Source of the DNA: Ornithinimicrobium pekingense DSM 21552
Lineage (GTDB): Bacteria; Actinomycetota; Actinomycetes; Actinomycetales; Dermatophilaceae
NCBI RefSeq assembly: GCF_000421185.1
Contig: NZ_ATWJ01000010.1
Location: 124,001 to 188,000 of the forward strand
Direction: 5' to 3'
DNA: 64,000 nucleotides
Shown in pieces: positions 1 through 7,553 of this stretch. The notes under the pieces are model-generated. The model was not told the origin of the DNA and did not search any database. It saw only the letters and a list, made by a program, of their open reading frames with translations. The stretch's first letter is position 1; each line of letters begins with the position of its first letter. Made by a program: the position numbers and the translations under genes.

Positions 1-1055
1 CGGGTCAGCACCTCGGTCGTGTCGTCGTCGGGCCGCCACGCGTCGTGCCCCGACGCGACCGCGCGCTCGACCGCCTCGAGGTAGGTCTCGAGCACGTCCA
101 CCCCGGTGAGCCGTCGGCCGTCGACCGTCTCGACCGTCGCGCGCAGCGTCGGGTCGTGCGAGACCTGGCGGACCGCCTGCACCGGGTCGGCCAGGGCCAC
201 GTCGGGCACGCCGTCGGGGTGGGTCTCGACCAGCCGGAGCACCGCGCTGAGCGAGCCGACGGCCAGCAGCGTGGTGACGTCGGCCATCGTCGCGTCCCCG
301 ACGATGACGTGCAGCCGCCGGTGCACGTGCGGGGTGGCGTGCGGCTCGTCACGGGTGTTGACGATCGGGCGCCGCAGGGTGGTCTCCAGGCCGACCTCGG
401 CCTCCAGGTAGTCGGCGCGCTGGCTGAGCTGGAAGCCGGGTCGCTCGCTGACCTGGCCGAGCCCCACGCGTCCCGCACCGGCGATCACGGGACGCGCGAC
501 GAGGAAGGGGATGAGCTGGCGGGCCAGCCGCTCGAAGGGGATGCTGCGCGGCACGAGGTAGTTCTCGTGGGTCCCGTAGGAGGCGCCCTTGCCGTCCACG
601 TTGTTCTTGTAGAGGCGCACCTCGCGCCCCTCCTGGGCGAGGGTCCGCAGCGCGGCGAGGCCGACCAGCTCGCCGGCGCGGTCGTAGCGCACCGCCTCCC
701 GCGGCGAGGTCACCTCCGGCGAGGAGTACTCCGGGTGGGCGTGGTCGACGTAGAACCGGGCACCGTTGGACAGCACCGAGTTGGCGACCGTCGGGTCCTC
801 GACGTCCGTCAGCTGCGAGACGTCGGCCAGGGCACGGGCCATCTCGTAGCCCCGCGCGTCGCGCAGCGGCGTCTCGTCGGCATAGTCCCACCCCGAGCCC
901 GTGGGCATCGCCGCCCGCGGCCCCGCGCCGGCGGCGTAGGCCCGCACGACCTGACCGGAGAGCAGCATCGGCGTCAGCAGCTCGCCGCGCGCGTCCACCT
1001 GCGTGCTGGTGATGCCCAGCTCGGTCTCGATGCCCATCACGCGGCGGACGCTCAT
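1..1055 (-). CDS. dop: Dop, depupylase / Pup deamidase (3' end outside window)
   Basis: Dop belongs to the Pup-proteasome pathway: it deamidates the C-terminal Gln of Pup to Glu and removes Pup from tagged proteins. The visible 351 residues begin MSVRRVMGIETELGI, the carboxylate-amine ligase fold start. They contain KNNVDGKGASYGTHENYL, INTRDEPHA and RRLHVIVGDA, all typical of the family. The Dop-specific loop region (GWDYADETPLRDARG) separates it from the paralogue PafA, which lacks that segment. About 150 C-terminal residues lie beyond position 1. The ATG at 1055 has an AGGGTGAGG ribosome site that overlaps the tetR stop 4 bp upstream, so translation is probably coupled to tetR. The mpa gene lies 4.2 kb upstream, separated by inserted genes. 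Confidence 0.95.
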   Translation of the reverse strand, partial: MSVRRVMGIETELGITSTQVDARGELLTPMLLSGQVVRAYAAGAGPRAAMPTGSGWDYADETPLRDARGYEMARALADVSQLTDVEDPTVANSVLSNGARFYVDHAHPEYSSPEVTSPREAVRYDRAGELVGLAALRTLAQEGREVRLYKNNVDGKGASYGTHENYLVPRSIPFERLARQLIPFLVARPVIAGAGRVGLGQVSERPGFQLSQRADYLEAEVGLETTLRRPIVNTRDEPHATPHVHRRLHVIVGDATMADVTTLLAVGSLSAVLRLVETHPDGVPDVALADPVQAVRQVSHDPTLRATVETVDGRRLTGVDVLETYLEAVERAVASGHDAWRPDDDTTEVLT

Positions 1056-1059
1056 GGCC

Positions 1060-1605
1060 TCACCCTACGAGCCGGGCGAGGACGGACTGGACCAGGGCGC
1101 CGTACTCGCGCACGACCGCCTCCTCCTCGTCCGGGCCCCGGTCCAGCAGGCGGATGGTCCGCACGCCGGCGGCCAGGCCGATCATCAGGCAGGCCAGCTC
1201 CTCGGCGTGCCGGACGTTGTCGCCCTCCAGCGGGAAGCGGCCCAGGAAGCGGTCGCGGAAGTCGGCCAGCGCGGCGGCGCGGTCGGGTGCGTCGTGGAGC
1301 AGGTACATCGCCCGCAGCCAGGGCTCGGCCGCGTCCTCGTCGCGACGCTGCAGCATCCGGCGGACGAGCAGCTCACCCATCCCCTCGAGGGGGGTGTCGG
1401 GCAGCAGCGGGGAGGGTTCGGCGGGCGTGGCCAGGGCGTAGAGCTGCTCCTTGGACCCGGCGATCTTCATGACCAGCGCCGGGCTGACCCCGGCCTGGGC
1501 GGCGACCTCGCGGATGGTCACGGCGGCGTACCCGCGCTCGCCGAAGAGCCTCCGGGCGACCTGCAGCACCGCCTCGCGCGTGTCCGTGCCCCGGGTGGTG
1601 CTCAT
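1060..1605 (-). CDS. TetR-family transcriptional regulator
   Basis: A 181-residue regulator. The N-terminal TetR DNA-binding domain is clear at residues 8-55: REAVLQVARRLFGERGYAAV is followed by IREVAAQAGVSPALV, with an unusual MKIAGSKEQLY in place of the usual YYHFGSKEEL. The C-terminal ligand domain is not assignable to a class. Its ATG overlaps the stop of the MFS transporter gene by 4 bp (ATGA), so the two are co-transcribed and the regulator probably controls that exporter. A candidate operator lies in the divergent promoter at 3630-3660. The gene runs directly into dop with a 4-bp gap. Confidence 0.88.
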   Translation of the reverse strand: MSTTRGTDTREAVLQVARRLFGERGYAAVTIREVAAQAGVSPALVMKIAGSKEQLYALATPAEPSPLLPDTPLEGMGELLVRRMLQRRDEDAAEPWLRAMYLLHDAPDRAAALADFRDRFLGRFPLEGDNVRHAEELACLMIGLAAGVRTIRLLDRGPDEEEAVVREYGALVQSVLARLVG

Positions 1606-3632
1606 CCCCGCTCCCTGCCCAGCACGGCGGGCTCGCGCGGCACCCCGGTCTCGAGGTCCACGTCCAGGGTGGCCGAGGTGGAGTGGACGGTGAGCGCCCG
1701 CGACCGGGTCCTTCCGGTGGCGTGGTCGACGGCCGTGAGGACGTAGCGGCCCGGCGGTGGCAGGCCGATCTCGTAGGCGCCGTCGGGGCCGGCGGTGGTG
1801 GTCCCGACGTACTCCCCGGAGTGCCGGATGAGCGAGATCATCGCCCCGCCCAGCGGATGGCCCGCGTCCGTCACGTGCCCGGAGAGCAGCAGCCGACGGG
1901 TCATGGTCACCGGCGTCGCCTCGCCCGACTCCAGATGGACGAGGCTGGACTGCGGTGCCCAGCCGTCGGCGGAGACCACCAGGAGGTAGTCCCCCGCGTC
2001 GGGCAGCGCGAGGGCGAAGCGTCCCTCGTTGTCGGTGCGGCCCCAGTCCACGTGGCGGCCGTCGGGGTGCAGGACGGTGGCCACCGCCTGGCGCAGCGGG
2101 CGCCGCTCGGGCGAGAGCACCCGGCACCGCACGAGCAGCTCGGGCAGCTCGCCGTCCACCTTGACGTGCGTGCGCTCGCCCGTGGGCGCGGGCGCACCGG
2201 CCCGGTCGGCGACGACCTCGCGCACCCGCTGGGGACGGCGGATGAACGCGGCGATGAACCCACCCCCCAGCGCCGCGGCCGCACCCGCCCAGAAGACGGC
2301 CTGGTAGGCGCCCAGCGTCGGCGCGGTCACCCCGCCCGCCGTCGTGAGGGTCGAGGCTGCGAAGACGGCCGCCACGACCGCGGAGGCCGAGGAGGTGCCG
2401 ATCGAGCGGAGCAGGGTGTTCAGGCCGTTGGCCGACGCGGTCTCGGTGATCGGCACCGCCCGCATGATCAGGGTCGGCATCGCGGCGAAGGCCAGGGCCG
2501 TGCCCAGCGAGGCGACGCCGGAGGTGACCATGACCTCGGCCACCGAGCCGTGCAGCAGCGAGCGGGCGATGAAGCCCACCGCCATGACCAGCGAGCCGGA
2601 GATGAGCACCACCCGGGGGCCGTAGCGGCGGATGAGAGCGGCCGAAACCGGCGACATGGCCACCATGAGGATCCCGCTGGGCAGCATCCACAGGCCGGTG
2701 GCCACGACGGACAGCCCGAAGCCGTAGCCCGTCTCGACCGGCATCTGCACCTGCTGGACCGAGGTGAGGAAGTTGGCGAACATCGCGAAGCCGACGAGCA
2801 CGGAGGCGGAGTTGGTCAGCAGCACCGTGCGCCGCATGGAGGTCCGGATGTCCACCAGGGGCTGGCCGGTGCGCAGCTCCCACGGCACCCAGGCGGCGAG
2901 CACCAGCCCGGCGGCGGCGAGCAGCGACAGCGTCAGCGGGGACAGGAAGCCCCACGAGCCGGCCTTGCTGACCGCCAGCAGGAAGCAGGTCAGCGCGACC
3001 GAGAGGAGCGCGGCGCCGACGTAGTCGAAGCGGCCTCGCGTCCGCACCGTCGACTCCGGCACCACGAGCAGGACCGCGACGAGCATGACGACCGCGAAGC
3101 CGCCGGAGACGTAGAAGAGGGTGTGCCAGTCCCAGCGGTCGTAGATCACGCCGGCGAGCGGCATACCCACCGCTCCCCCGATGCCGAGCGTCGCCGACAT
3201 CAGTGCCACGCCCGAGCCCACCCGGTCGGCGGGCAGGTGGTCGCGCATGATGCTGATCCCCACGGGGACGAGGCAGGCGCCGAGGCCGGTGAGTCCGCGG
3301 CCGAGGATGACCACGGAAAGGCTCGTGCTCAGCGCGGCCACGACCGAGCCGATGATCACCGACCACATGCAGATGACGAGCATGAGCCGCTTGCCGAACA
3401 TGTCGGCCAGCCGCGAGACGATGGGCGTGCCGACGGCGGCGGTGAGCAGCGTGACCGTGACGAGCCAGGAGGCGTTGTCGCTGGTCGTGCCGAGGATCTC
3501 GGGGAAGTCCGGCAGCAGCGGCAGGACCAGCGTCTGCTGGAGCGAGACGAGCGTGCCGCACAGGGCGAGGACGGCGATCACGAGGCCGGTGGAGGGGGTC
3601 TGACGGGCCGCCGCCGACTGGGGTGAACGCAT
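1602..3632 (-). CDS. MFS drug-exporter-like transporter with C-terminal beta-sandwich domains
   Basis: A 676-residue protein. Residues 1 to about 475 form a 14-helix-type major facilitator of the DHA2/drug-proton antiporter kind; the conserved loop RLADMFGKRLMLV lies between helices 2 and 3, and GRGLTGLGACLVPVGISI matches motif C-like segments. The last 190 residues are soluble. They contain two repeats resembling carboxypeptidase-regulatory/CNA-B beta-sandwiches (VDWGRTDNEGRFALALPDAGDYLL and VGTTTAGPDGAYEIGLPPPGRY), an unusual tail for an exporter. The substrate cannot be told. The ATG at 3632 sits 7 nt after a TATCAT -10 box, so the mRNA is probably leaderless. It forms an operon with tetR and possibly dop. 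Confidence 0.85.
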   Translation of the reverse strand: MRSPQSAAARQTPSTGLVIAVLALCGTLVSLQQTLVLPLLPDFPEILGTTSDNASWLVTVTLLTAAVGTPIVSRLADMFGKRLMLVICMWSVIIGSVVAALSTSLSVVILGRGLTGLGACLVPVGISIMRDHLPADRVGSGVALMSATLGIGGAVGMPLAGVIYDRWDWHTLFYVSGGFAVVMLVAVLLVVPESTVRTRGRFDYVGAALLSVALTCFLLAVSKAGSWGFLSPLTLSLLAAAGLVLAAWVPWELRTGQPLVDIRTSMRRTVLLTNSASVLVGFAMFANFLTSVQQVQMPVETGYGFGLSVVATGLWMLPSGILMVAMSPVSAALIRRYGPRVVLISGSLVMAVGFIARSLLHGSVAEVMVTSGVASLGTALAFAAMPTLIMRAVPITETASANGLNTLLRSIGTSSASAVVAAVFAASTLTTAGGVTAPTLGAYQAVFWAGAAAALGGGFIAAFIRRPQRVREVVADRAGAPAPTGERTHVKVDGELPELLVRCRVLSPERRPLRQAVATVLHPDGRHVDWGRTDNEGRFALALPDAGDYLLVVSADGWAPQSSLVHLESGEATPVTMTRRLLLSGHVTDAGHPLGGAMISLIRHSGEYVGTTTAGPDGAYEIGLPPPGRYVLTAVDHATGRTRSRALTVHSTSATLDVDLETGVPREPAVLGRERG

Positions 3633-3660
3633 GTTCACGATGATACGTCGTGCGAGCATG
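3630..3660. promoter_or_regulatory. Divergent promoter with candidate TetR operator
   Basis: The 33-bp gap between the MFS gene (minus) and the DUF3054 gene (plus) contains an inverted repeat CACGA-N7-TCGTG at 3636-3652. It lies inside two CATG tetramers at 3630-3633 and 3657-3660. On the minus strand TATCAT at 3645-3640 is a good -10 hexamer 7 nt before the MFS ATG. The inverted repeat covers that -10, a typical place for TetR autorepression. The operator role is inferred. Confidence 0.45.
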
Positions 3661-3665
3661 TCGTC

Positions 3666-4043
3666 GTGACCAAGCCGGCCGTCTTCCTCGACCTCTTCGT
3701 CGTCCTCGTCTTCGCCGCGGCCGGACGGGCGAGCCACGACCTGTCCGGCGACGTGCTCGGCGTGCTGGCCACCGCCTGGCCGTTCCTCGTGGGTATGGCG
3801 CTGGGCTGGGCCGGCGCGGCCCTCCTGCCCGCCCCCGTCCGGCGCTGGTGGTTGGACGGGTTCGTGGTGTCGCTGTCGGCGCTGGTCGTGGGCATGCTCC
3901 TGCGCTGGGCGACCGGCGAGGGCACGGCGCTGCCCTTCGTGATCGTCGCCACGGGCATCCTGGTCGGCGGCCTCGTCGGCTGGCGGGCGGTCGCGGCGGT
4001 CGTGGCGCGACGCTCTCCCGACCGGGACCGCGCCACCGCCTGA
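3666..4043 (+). CDS. DUF3054-family membrane protein
   Basis: A 125-residue integral membrane protein with about four hydrophobic helices. The N-terminal signature FLDLFVVLVFAAAGRASHD and the GTALPFVIVATGIL segment match DUF3054, a small actinobacterial membrane family of unknown function. The start is the GTG at 3666, giving the expected short N-terminus. It is transcribed away from the MFS-tetR-dop operon and is followed immediately by the 52-bp repeat cluster. Confidence 0.8.
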   Translation: MTKPAVFLDLFVVLVFAAAGRASHDLSGDVLGVLATAWPFLVGMALGWAGAALLPAPVRRWWLDGFVVSLSALVVGMLLRWATGEGTALPFVIVATGILVGGLVGWRAVAAVVARRSPDRDRATA

Positions 4044-4050
4044 CCACGAC

Positions 4051-4175
4051 CCACTCACGTGAGTGGCGCGTGCACGCCATACCCGCTGTGACCGTGCATG
4101 ACCCACTCACCTGAGTGGCCCGTGCATGGCCTGCGGCCGGACGGCGTGCATGGCCCACTCACCTGAGTGGCCCGG
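4051..4175. repeat. Upstream cluster of 52-bp palindrome-bearing repeats
   Basis: Three copies of the 16-bp palindrome CCACTCAC(G/C)TGAGTGG occur at 4051-4066, 4103-4118 and 4155-4170, exactly 52 bp apart. Copy 1 is a perfect palindrome; copies 2 and 3 have C at the centre. The spacer sequence (GCSCGTGCAYG, then GTGCATG) is also partly conserved between units 1 and 2, so the period is a true tandem repeat. Two degenerate copies with the same 52-bp period lie on the other side of the next gene, at 5149-5216. Confidence 0.85.
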
Positions 4176-4240
4176 GCGTGGGGCCATCGCCTGTGGACAA
4201 GCTGGAGGGCGGGGTCGCTAGAACCGGCACCCTGGACCGG

Positions 4241-5212
4241 ATGACGCCCTTCCGACCGGACCGGCCCTTTCTCCACCACGAAGGGGTGCAGGCCGGGATC
4301 TCGCGCCGGCGCCTCGCCTCGGACGAGTTCCGGCGAGTCCTGCCCGGGATCTACGTCGCCGCGGTCGTGCCGCTCGACGCTGCGACGATCGGGAGGGCGA
4401 CGCTGCTGGCGGCGGGGCCGAGGGCCTTCCTCTCGCACTTCCAGGCCGCTCGGCTGCACGACGGGGTCGTGCCGGAGACGGACGTGCTGCACGCCAGCGT
4501 CCGCGGGCACGCCCACCGCTCGCGCCGCCCGGAGCTCCAGGTGCACCGGTCGTGGCGGACCCCGTCGGCCTTCCGGGGACTACCGGTCACCTCCGCCGAG
4601 GACACCTTCGTTGACCTCGCAGCACACCTGCCTCTGGTGGACCTTGTCGTCCTCGGCGACTCGCTCGTGCGGAAGAACCGCACGACCCCCGAGCTGCTCG
4701 TTCACGCCTCCGGCGCCGCCCCGGCCCAGCTGAGGCGTCGGGCGGTGCGAGCAGCCCGGCTGGTCCGCCAGGACGTGGACTCACCGATGGAGACACGCTC
4801 GCGGCTCCTCGTCGTGCTCGCCGGGCTTCCGGAGCCGGAGGTGGACGTCTGCTTCCTCAGCAGGCACGGCGACCTCCGTCGCAGGCTCGACATGGCCTAC
4901 CGCAGACACCGTCTGGCCCTGGAGTACGACGGCCGCCAGCACGCAGAGTCGCAGGCGCAGTGGGAGTCGGACGTCGCCCGACGGGAGGAGTTCGACGGTG
5001 CGGGCTGGCGCATCATCACCCTTCTCGCCAAGGACATCTACCGAACACCCGGACGGACCCTGGACCGGATCGTCGCGGCGATGCAGCGGGCCGGATGCAT
5101 CCGCCGACGCTCGACGCGCGCTGGCGGCGTCACTTCCCCGGTCACGACGCGCTCCGGTGAGTGGCCCGCGCACGCCATACAGGCCGAGGTCACGCACGGC
5201 GCCCTCACGTGA
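4241..5212 (+). CDS. AbiEi-type antitoxin-domain / DUF559 endonuclease-fold protein
   Basis: A 323-residue protein of a family common in actinobacteria. The N-terminal part (residues 10-75, QAGISRRRLASDEFRRVLPGIY) resembles the winged-helix AbiEi antitoxin domain. The C-terminal part carries a DUF559/Vsr-like nuclease fold: LDMAY, LALEYDGRQH, then DVARREEFDGAGWRII, giving the D...ExxG...H pattern of that fold. Activity is not established for the family. The ATG at 4241 starts the conserved N-terminus. The last 20 or so residues (from SGEW) are encoded by the downstream 52-bp repeats, so the natural C-terminus may have been extended. No cognate AbiEii-like toxin is adjacent. Confidence 0.75.
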   Translation: MTPFRPDRPFLHHEGVQAGISRRRLASDEFRRVLPGIYVAAVVPLDAATIGRATLLAAGPRAFLSHFQAARLHDGVVPETDVLHASVRGHAHRSRRPELQVHRSWRTPSAFRGLPVTSAEDTFVDLAAHLPLVDLVVLGDSLVRKNRTTPELLVHASGAAPAQLRRRAVRAARLVRQDVDSPMETRSRLLVVLAGLPEPEVDVCFLSRHGDLRRRLDMAYRRHRLALEYDGRQHAESQAQWESDVARREEFDGAGWRIITLLAKDIYRTPGRTLDRIVAAMQRAGCIRRRSTRAGGVTSPVTTRSGEWPAHAIQAEVTHGALT

Positions 5213-5230
5213 GTGGCGCGTGCACGGTAT
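5149..5230. repeat. Downstream cluster of the 52-bp repeat
   Basis: Two degenerate units end their palindromic core (GTGAGTGG) at 5164 and 5216, again 52 bp apart. They share the following SCGCRCACG and the GTCACGCACGGC spacer with the cluster upstream of the gene. The first unit and half of the second lie inside the coding frame of the DUF559-type gene. Confidence 0.75.
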
Positions 5231-5251
5231 GCCGTCGCGCCGACGGTCCGC

Positions 5252-6925
5252 CTACAGGTAGTGACCGGGCGTCCCCTGCTCCACCGACCGGCCCGGGTGC
5301 GTGCCGGAGGCGTCGCCGACGAGGGTGCGGATGTAGACGATCCGCTCCCCCTTCTTGCCGGAGATGCGCGCCCAGTCGTCGGGGTTGGTGGTGTTGGGCA
5401 GGTCCTCGTTCTCCTTGAACTCGTCGAGGTAGGCCCGCTCGAGGTGGGTCAGCCGCAGGCCCTCCTCGCCCCGGGTCAGCAGGTCCTTGATGGCCAGCTT
5501 CTTGGCCCGGTCGACGATGTTGTGGATCATCGCGCCGGAGGCGAAGTCCTTGAAGTAGAGCACCTCGTGGTCACCGCCCTGGTAGGTCACCTCGAGGAAG
5601 GCGTTCTCCGGGCGCGCCGCGTACATCCGCCCGACGACGGCCTCGATGAGCGCCGCGACCGTGGCCTGCCGGTCGCCGCCGTGGTCGGCGACCTCCTCGG
5701 TGTGGAGCGGCACGTCGGGCGTGAGGTACTTGGTGAAGATGTCCCGGGCCGCGTCCGCGTCCGGGCGCTCGATCTTGATCTTCACGTCCAGGCGGCCGGG
5801 CCGCAGGATGGCCGGGTCGATCATGTCCTCGCGGTTGGACGCACCGATGACGATGACGTTGTCCAGGCGTTCCACGCCGTCGATCTCCGCCAGCAGCTGC
5901 GGCACGATCGTGGTCTCGACGTCGGAGGAGACGCCTGACCCGCGCGTGCGGAAGAGCGACTCCATCTCGTCGAAGAAGACCACCACCGGCCGCCCGTCCG
6001 CCGACTTCTCCCGGGCCCGCTGGAAGATCGAGCGGATGTGCCGCTCGGTCTCCCCGACGTACTTGTTGAGCAGCTCAGGGCCCTTGATGTTGAGGAAGTA
6101 GCTCGACTCGTACTCCTGGCCCAGCCGCTCGGCGGTCTGCCGGGCCAGCGAGGCCGCGACGGCCTTGGCGATCAGCGTCTTGCCGCACCCGGGCGGGCCG
6201 TAGAGCAGCACGCCCTTGGGCGCCCGCAGCTGGTGGGCGGCGTAGAGGTCGGCGTGCAGGAACGGCAGCTCGACGGCGTCGCGGATCTGCTCGATCTGCC
6301 CGGTCAGCCCGCCGATGTCGTCGTAGGAGATGTCCGGCACCTCCTCCAGCACCAGCTCGGCCACCTCGGGCCGCGGGATCCGCTCGGTGACGAAGCCGGT
6401 CCGGGAGTCCATGAGCAGGCCGTCGCCGAGACGCACCTTCTCCTCGCGCAGGGAGCCGGCCAGACGGCATACCCGCTCGTCCTCGCCGCGCACGATGACC
6501 ACCACCCGGTCCTCGCCGAGCAGCTCCTTGGCGATGACGACCTCGCCGGCGCGCTCGTAGCCCCCGAGCGCGACGACCGCCTGCGCCTCGTTGAGGAGGA
6601 CCTCGCGGCCGGGCCGCAGGTCGGCGGTGTCCACCTCCGAGGAGACGTGCGTGCGCACCCGTCGGCCGGCGACCGAGAGGTCCACGGTGCCGTCGCCGAC
6701 CAGCCGGAGCACCTGGCCGAAGGTCAGCGGCGGGCTCGCCATGGCGTCGAGGTCCTCGCGCAGGCCCATGATCTGGCTGCGCGCGGTGCGGAGCGTGTCG
6801 GCGAGCTGGTCGTTGTGCGCCTTGAGCTCGCCGACGCGCGAGGTGAGCGTGCGCACCTGCTCCTCGAGGTGGCGCTCCCGGAAGGGGCGCTCGCCGGGGC
6901 TGCTGCTGTGGGTCGGTGATGTCAC
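5252..6925 (-). CDS. mpa: Mpa/ARC, proteasome-associated AAA+ ATPase
   Basis: Mpa (ARC) recognises Pup-tagged proteins, unfolds them and feeds the 20S proteasome. The 557-residue product shows the N-terminal coiled coil (residues 15-60, [20 protein letters not shown]), tandem OB domains, and an AAA+ module with Walker A GPPGCGKT, Walker [12 protein letters not shown] and the [17 protein letters not shown] sensor region. It ends GHYL, matching the penultimate-Tyr tail needed to dock on the 20S gate. I chose the GTG at 6925 because AGGAGG lies 4 nt before it and the product then has family length. Pup and the 20S subunits are not in the window and probably lie beyond dop to the left. Confidence 0.96.
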   Translation of the reverse strand: MTSPTHSSSPGERPFRERHLEEQVRTLTSRVGELKAHNDQLADTLRTARSQIMGLREDLDAMASPPLTFGQVLRLVGDGTVDLSVAGRRVRTHVSSEVDTADLRPGREVLLNEAQAVVALGGYERAGEVVIAKELLGEDRVVVIVRGEDERVCRLAGSLREEKVRLGDGLLMDSRTGFVTERIPRPEVAELVLEEVPDISYDDIGGLTGQIEQIRDAVELPFLHADLYAAHQLRAPKGVLLYGPPGCGKTLIAKAVAASLARQTAERLGQEYESSYFLNIKGPELLNKYVGETERHIRSIFQRAREKSADGRPVVVFFDEMESLFRTRGSGVSSDVETTIVPQLLAEIDGVERLDNVIVIGASNREDMIDPAILRPGRLDVKIKIERPDADAARDIFTKYLTPDVPLHTEEVADHGGDRQATVAALIEAVVGRMYAARPENAFLEVTYQGGDHEVLYFKDFASGAMIHNIVDRAKKLAIKDLLTRGEEGLRLTHLERAYLDEFKENEDLPNTTNPDDWARISGKKGERIVYIRTLVGDASGTHPGRSVEQGTPGHYL

Positions 6926-6949
6926 CGGGCCTCCTGACCGTGGTCGGGC

Positions 6950-6955
6950 TAGATT
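6950..6955 (+). promoter_or_regulatory. -10 box of the lipoprotein gene
   Basis: TAGATT lies 8 nt before the ATG at 6964, so the transcript should begin at or a few bases before the start codon. Confidence 0.45.
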
Positions 6956-6963
6956 CCCAGCGT

Positions 6964-7497
6964 ATGAGACGTCCACCGCTGCGCCGACCGCCGGTCGTCA
7001 CCTGCGCCCTGGCGGGCCTGGCGCTCGCGGTGTCCGGCTGCGACGCCGGCACGGGCACGACGTCCGCTCCGACGACCACCCGGTCACCCCCAGCCACCCC
7101 GACGGACGGACCCATGGACGACGACACCGACACCGGGAACGGACCCACGACCGGCACCGAGGACGCACCGGAGGGCACGAGCGAGGCCACCGCGGGGGGC
7201 ACCCAGCAGGTGCTGACGGCAGGCGCCCTGCTGACCAACGGCGACTCGGGCGCCGTCGTGCGCCTCGCCCCCGGCGAGGAGGTGGTCCTGCGGCTGACGC
7301 CCCCCCTGCAGGGCGGCACCCCGCAGGTCAGCGACGCCGAGGTGCTCGAGGTGGTGCCGGTCCAGCACTTCGCCGACCCGGGGTATGCCGAGTTCGAGCT
7401 GCTCGCGCAGGCCGCCGGTCGCGCGAGGGTCGAGGTGCGCGGCGCGGGGGCCGACGGCCCCGTGCTCCTGCTGCTGGTGGAGGTGCAGGGACGCTGA
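6964..7497 (+). CDS. Putative lipoprotein adjacent to mpa
   Basis: A 177-residue exported lipoprotein. The signal peptide has a twin-Arg-containing basic start ([10 protein letters not shown]), a hydrophobic core and the lipobox LAVSGC with Cys at residue 21. A Thr/Pro/Asp-rich linker follows to about residue 75, then an Ig-like beta domain ([11 protein letters not shown] to RARVEVRG). The start is the ATG at 6964, 8 nt after a TAGATT -10 box. M. tuberculosis also has a lipoprotein gene (lppK) next to mpa; the position is equivalent, but homology cannot be judged by eye. Function unknown. Confidence 0.78.
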   Translation: MRRPPLRRPPVVTCALAGLALAVSGCDAGTGTTSAPTTTRSPPATPTDGPMDDDTDTGNGPTTGTEDAPEGTSEATAGGTQQVLTAGALLTNGDSGAVVRLAPGEEVVLRLTPPLQGGTPQVSDAEVLEVVPVQHFADPGYAEFELLAQAAGRARVEVRGAGADGPVLLLLVEVQGR

Positions 7498-7503
7498 CGT
7501 GCG

Positions 7504-7536
7504 AGGGCCCCCGCCACGCGCGGTGACGGGGGCCCT
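7504..7536. terminator. Bidirectional hairpin terminator
   Basis: A perfect 10-bp stem, AGGGCCCCCG (7504-7513) with CGGGGGCCCT (7527-7536), closes a 13-nt loop between two convergent genes, the lipoprotein and the M36 protease. No long U-tract follows, as is common in actinobacteria. Confidence 0.75.
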
Positions 7537-7553
7537 GCGGGACGTGCGGGGGA

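Noticed and set aside
45-1472. Long plus-strand open frame opposite dop and tetR
   Set aside because: Shadow frame of very GC-rich coding DNA. Dop and TetR motifs are unmistakable on the minus strand and the plus product has no recognisable domain.
4051-4175. CRISPR-like array
   Set aside because: Regular 52-bp spacing suggested repeats and spacers, but the spacers are themselves similar, the repeat is a 16-bp palindrome and no cas gene is near.
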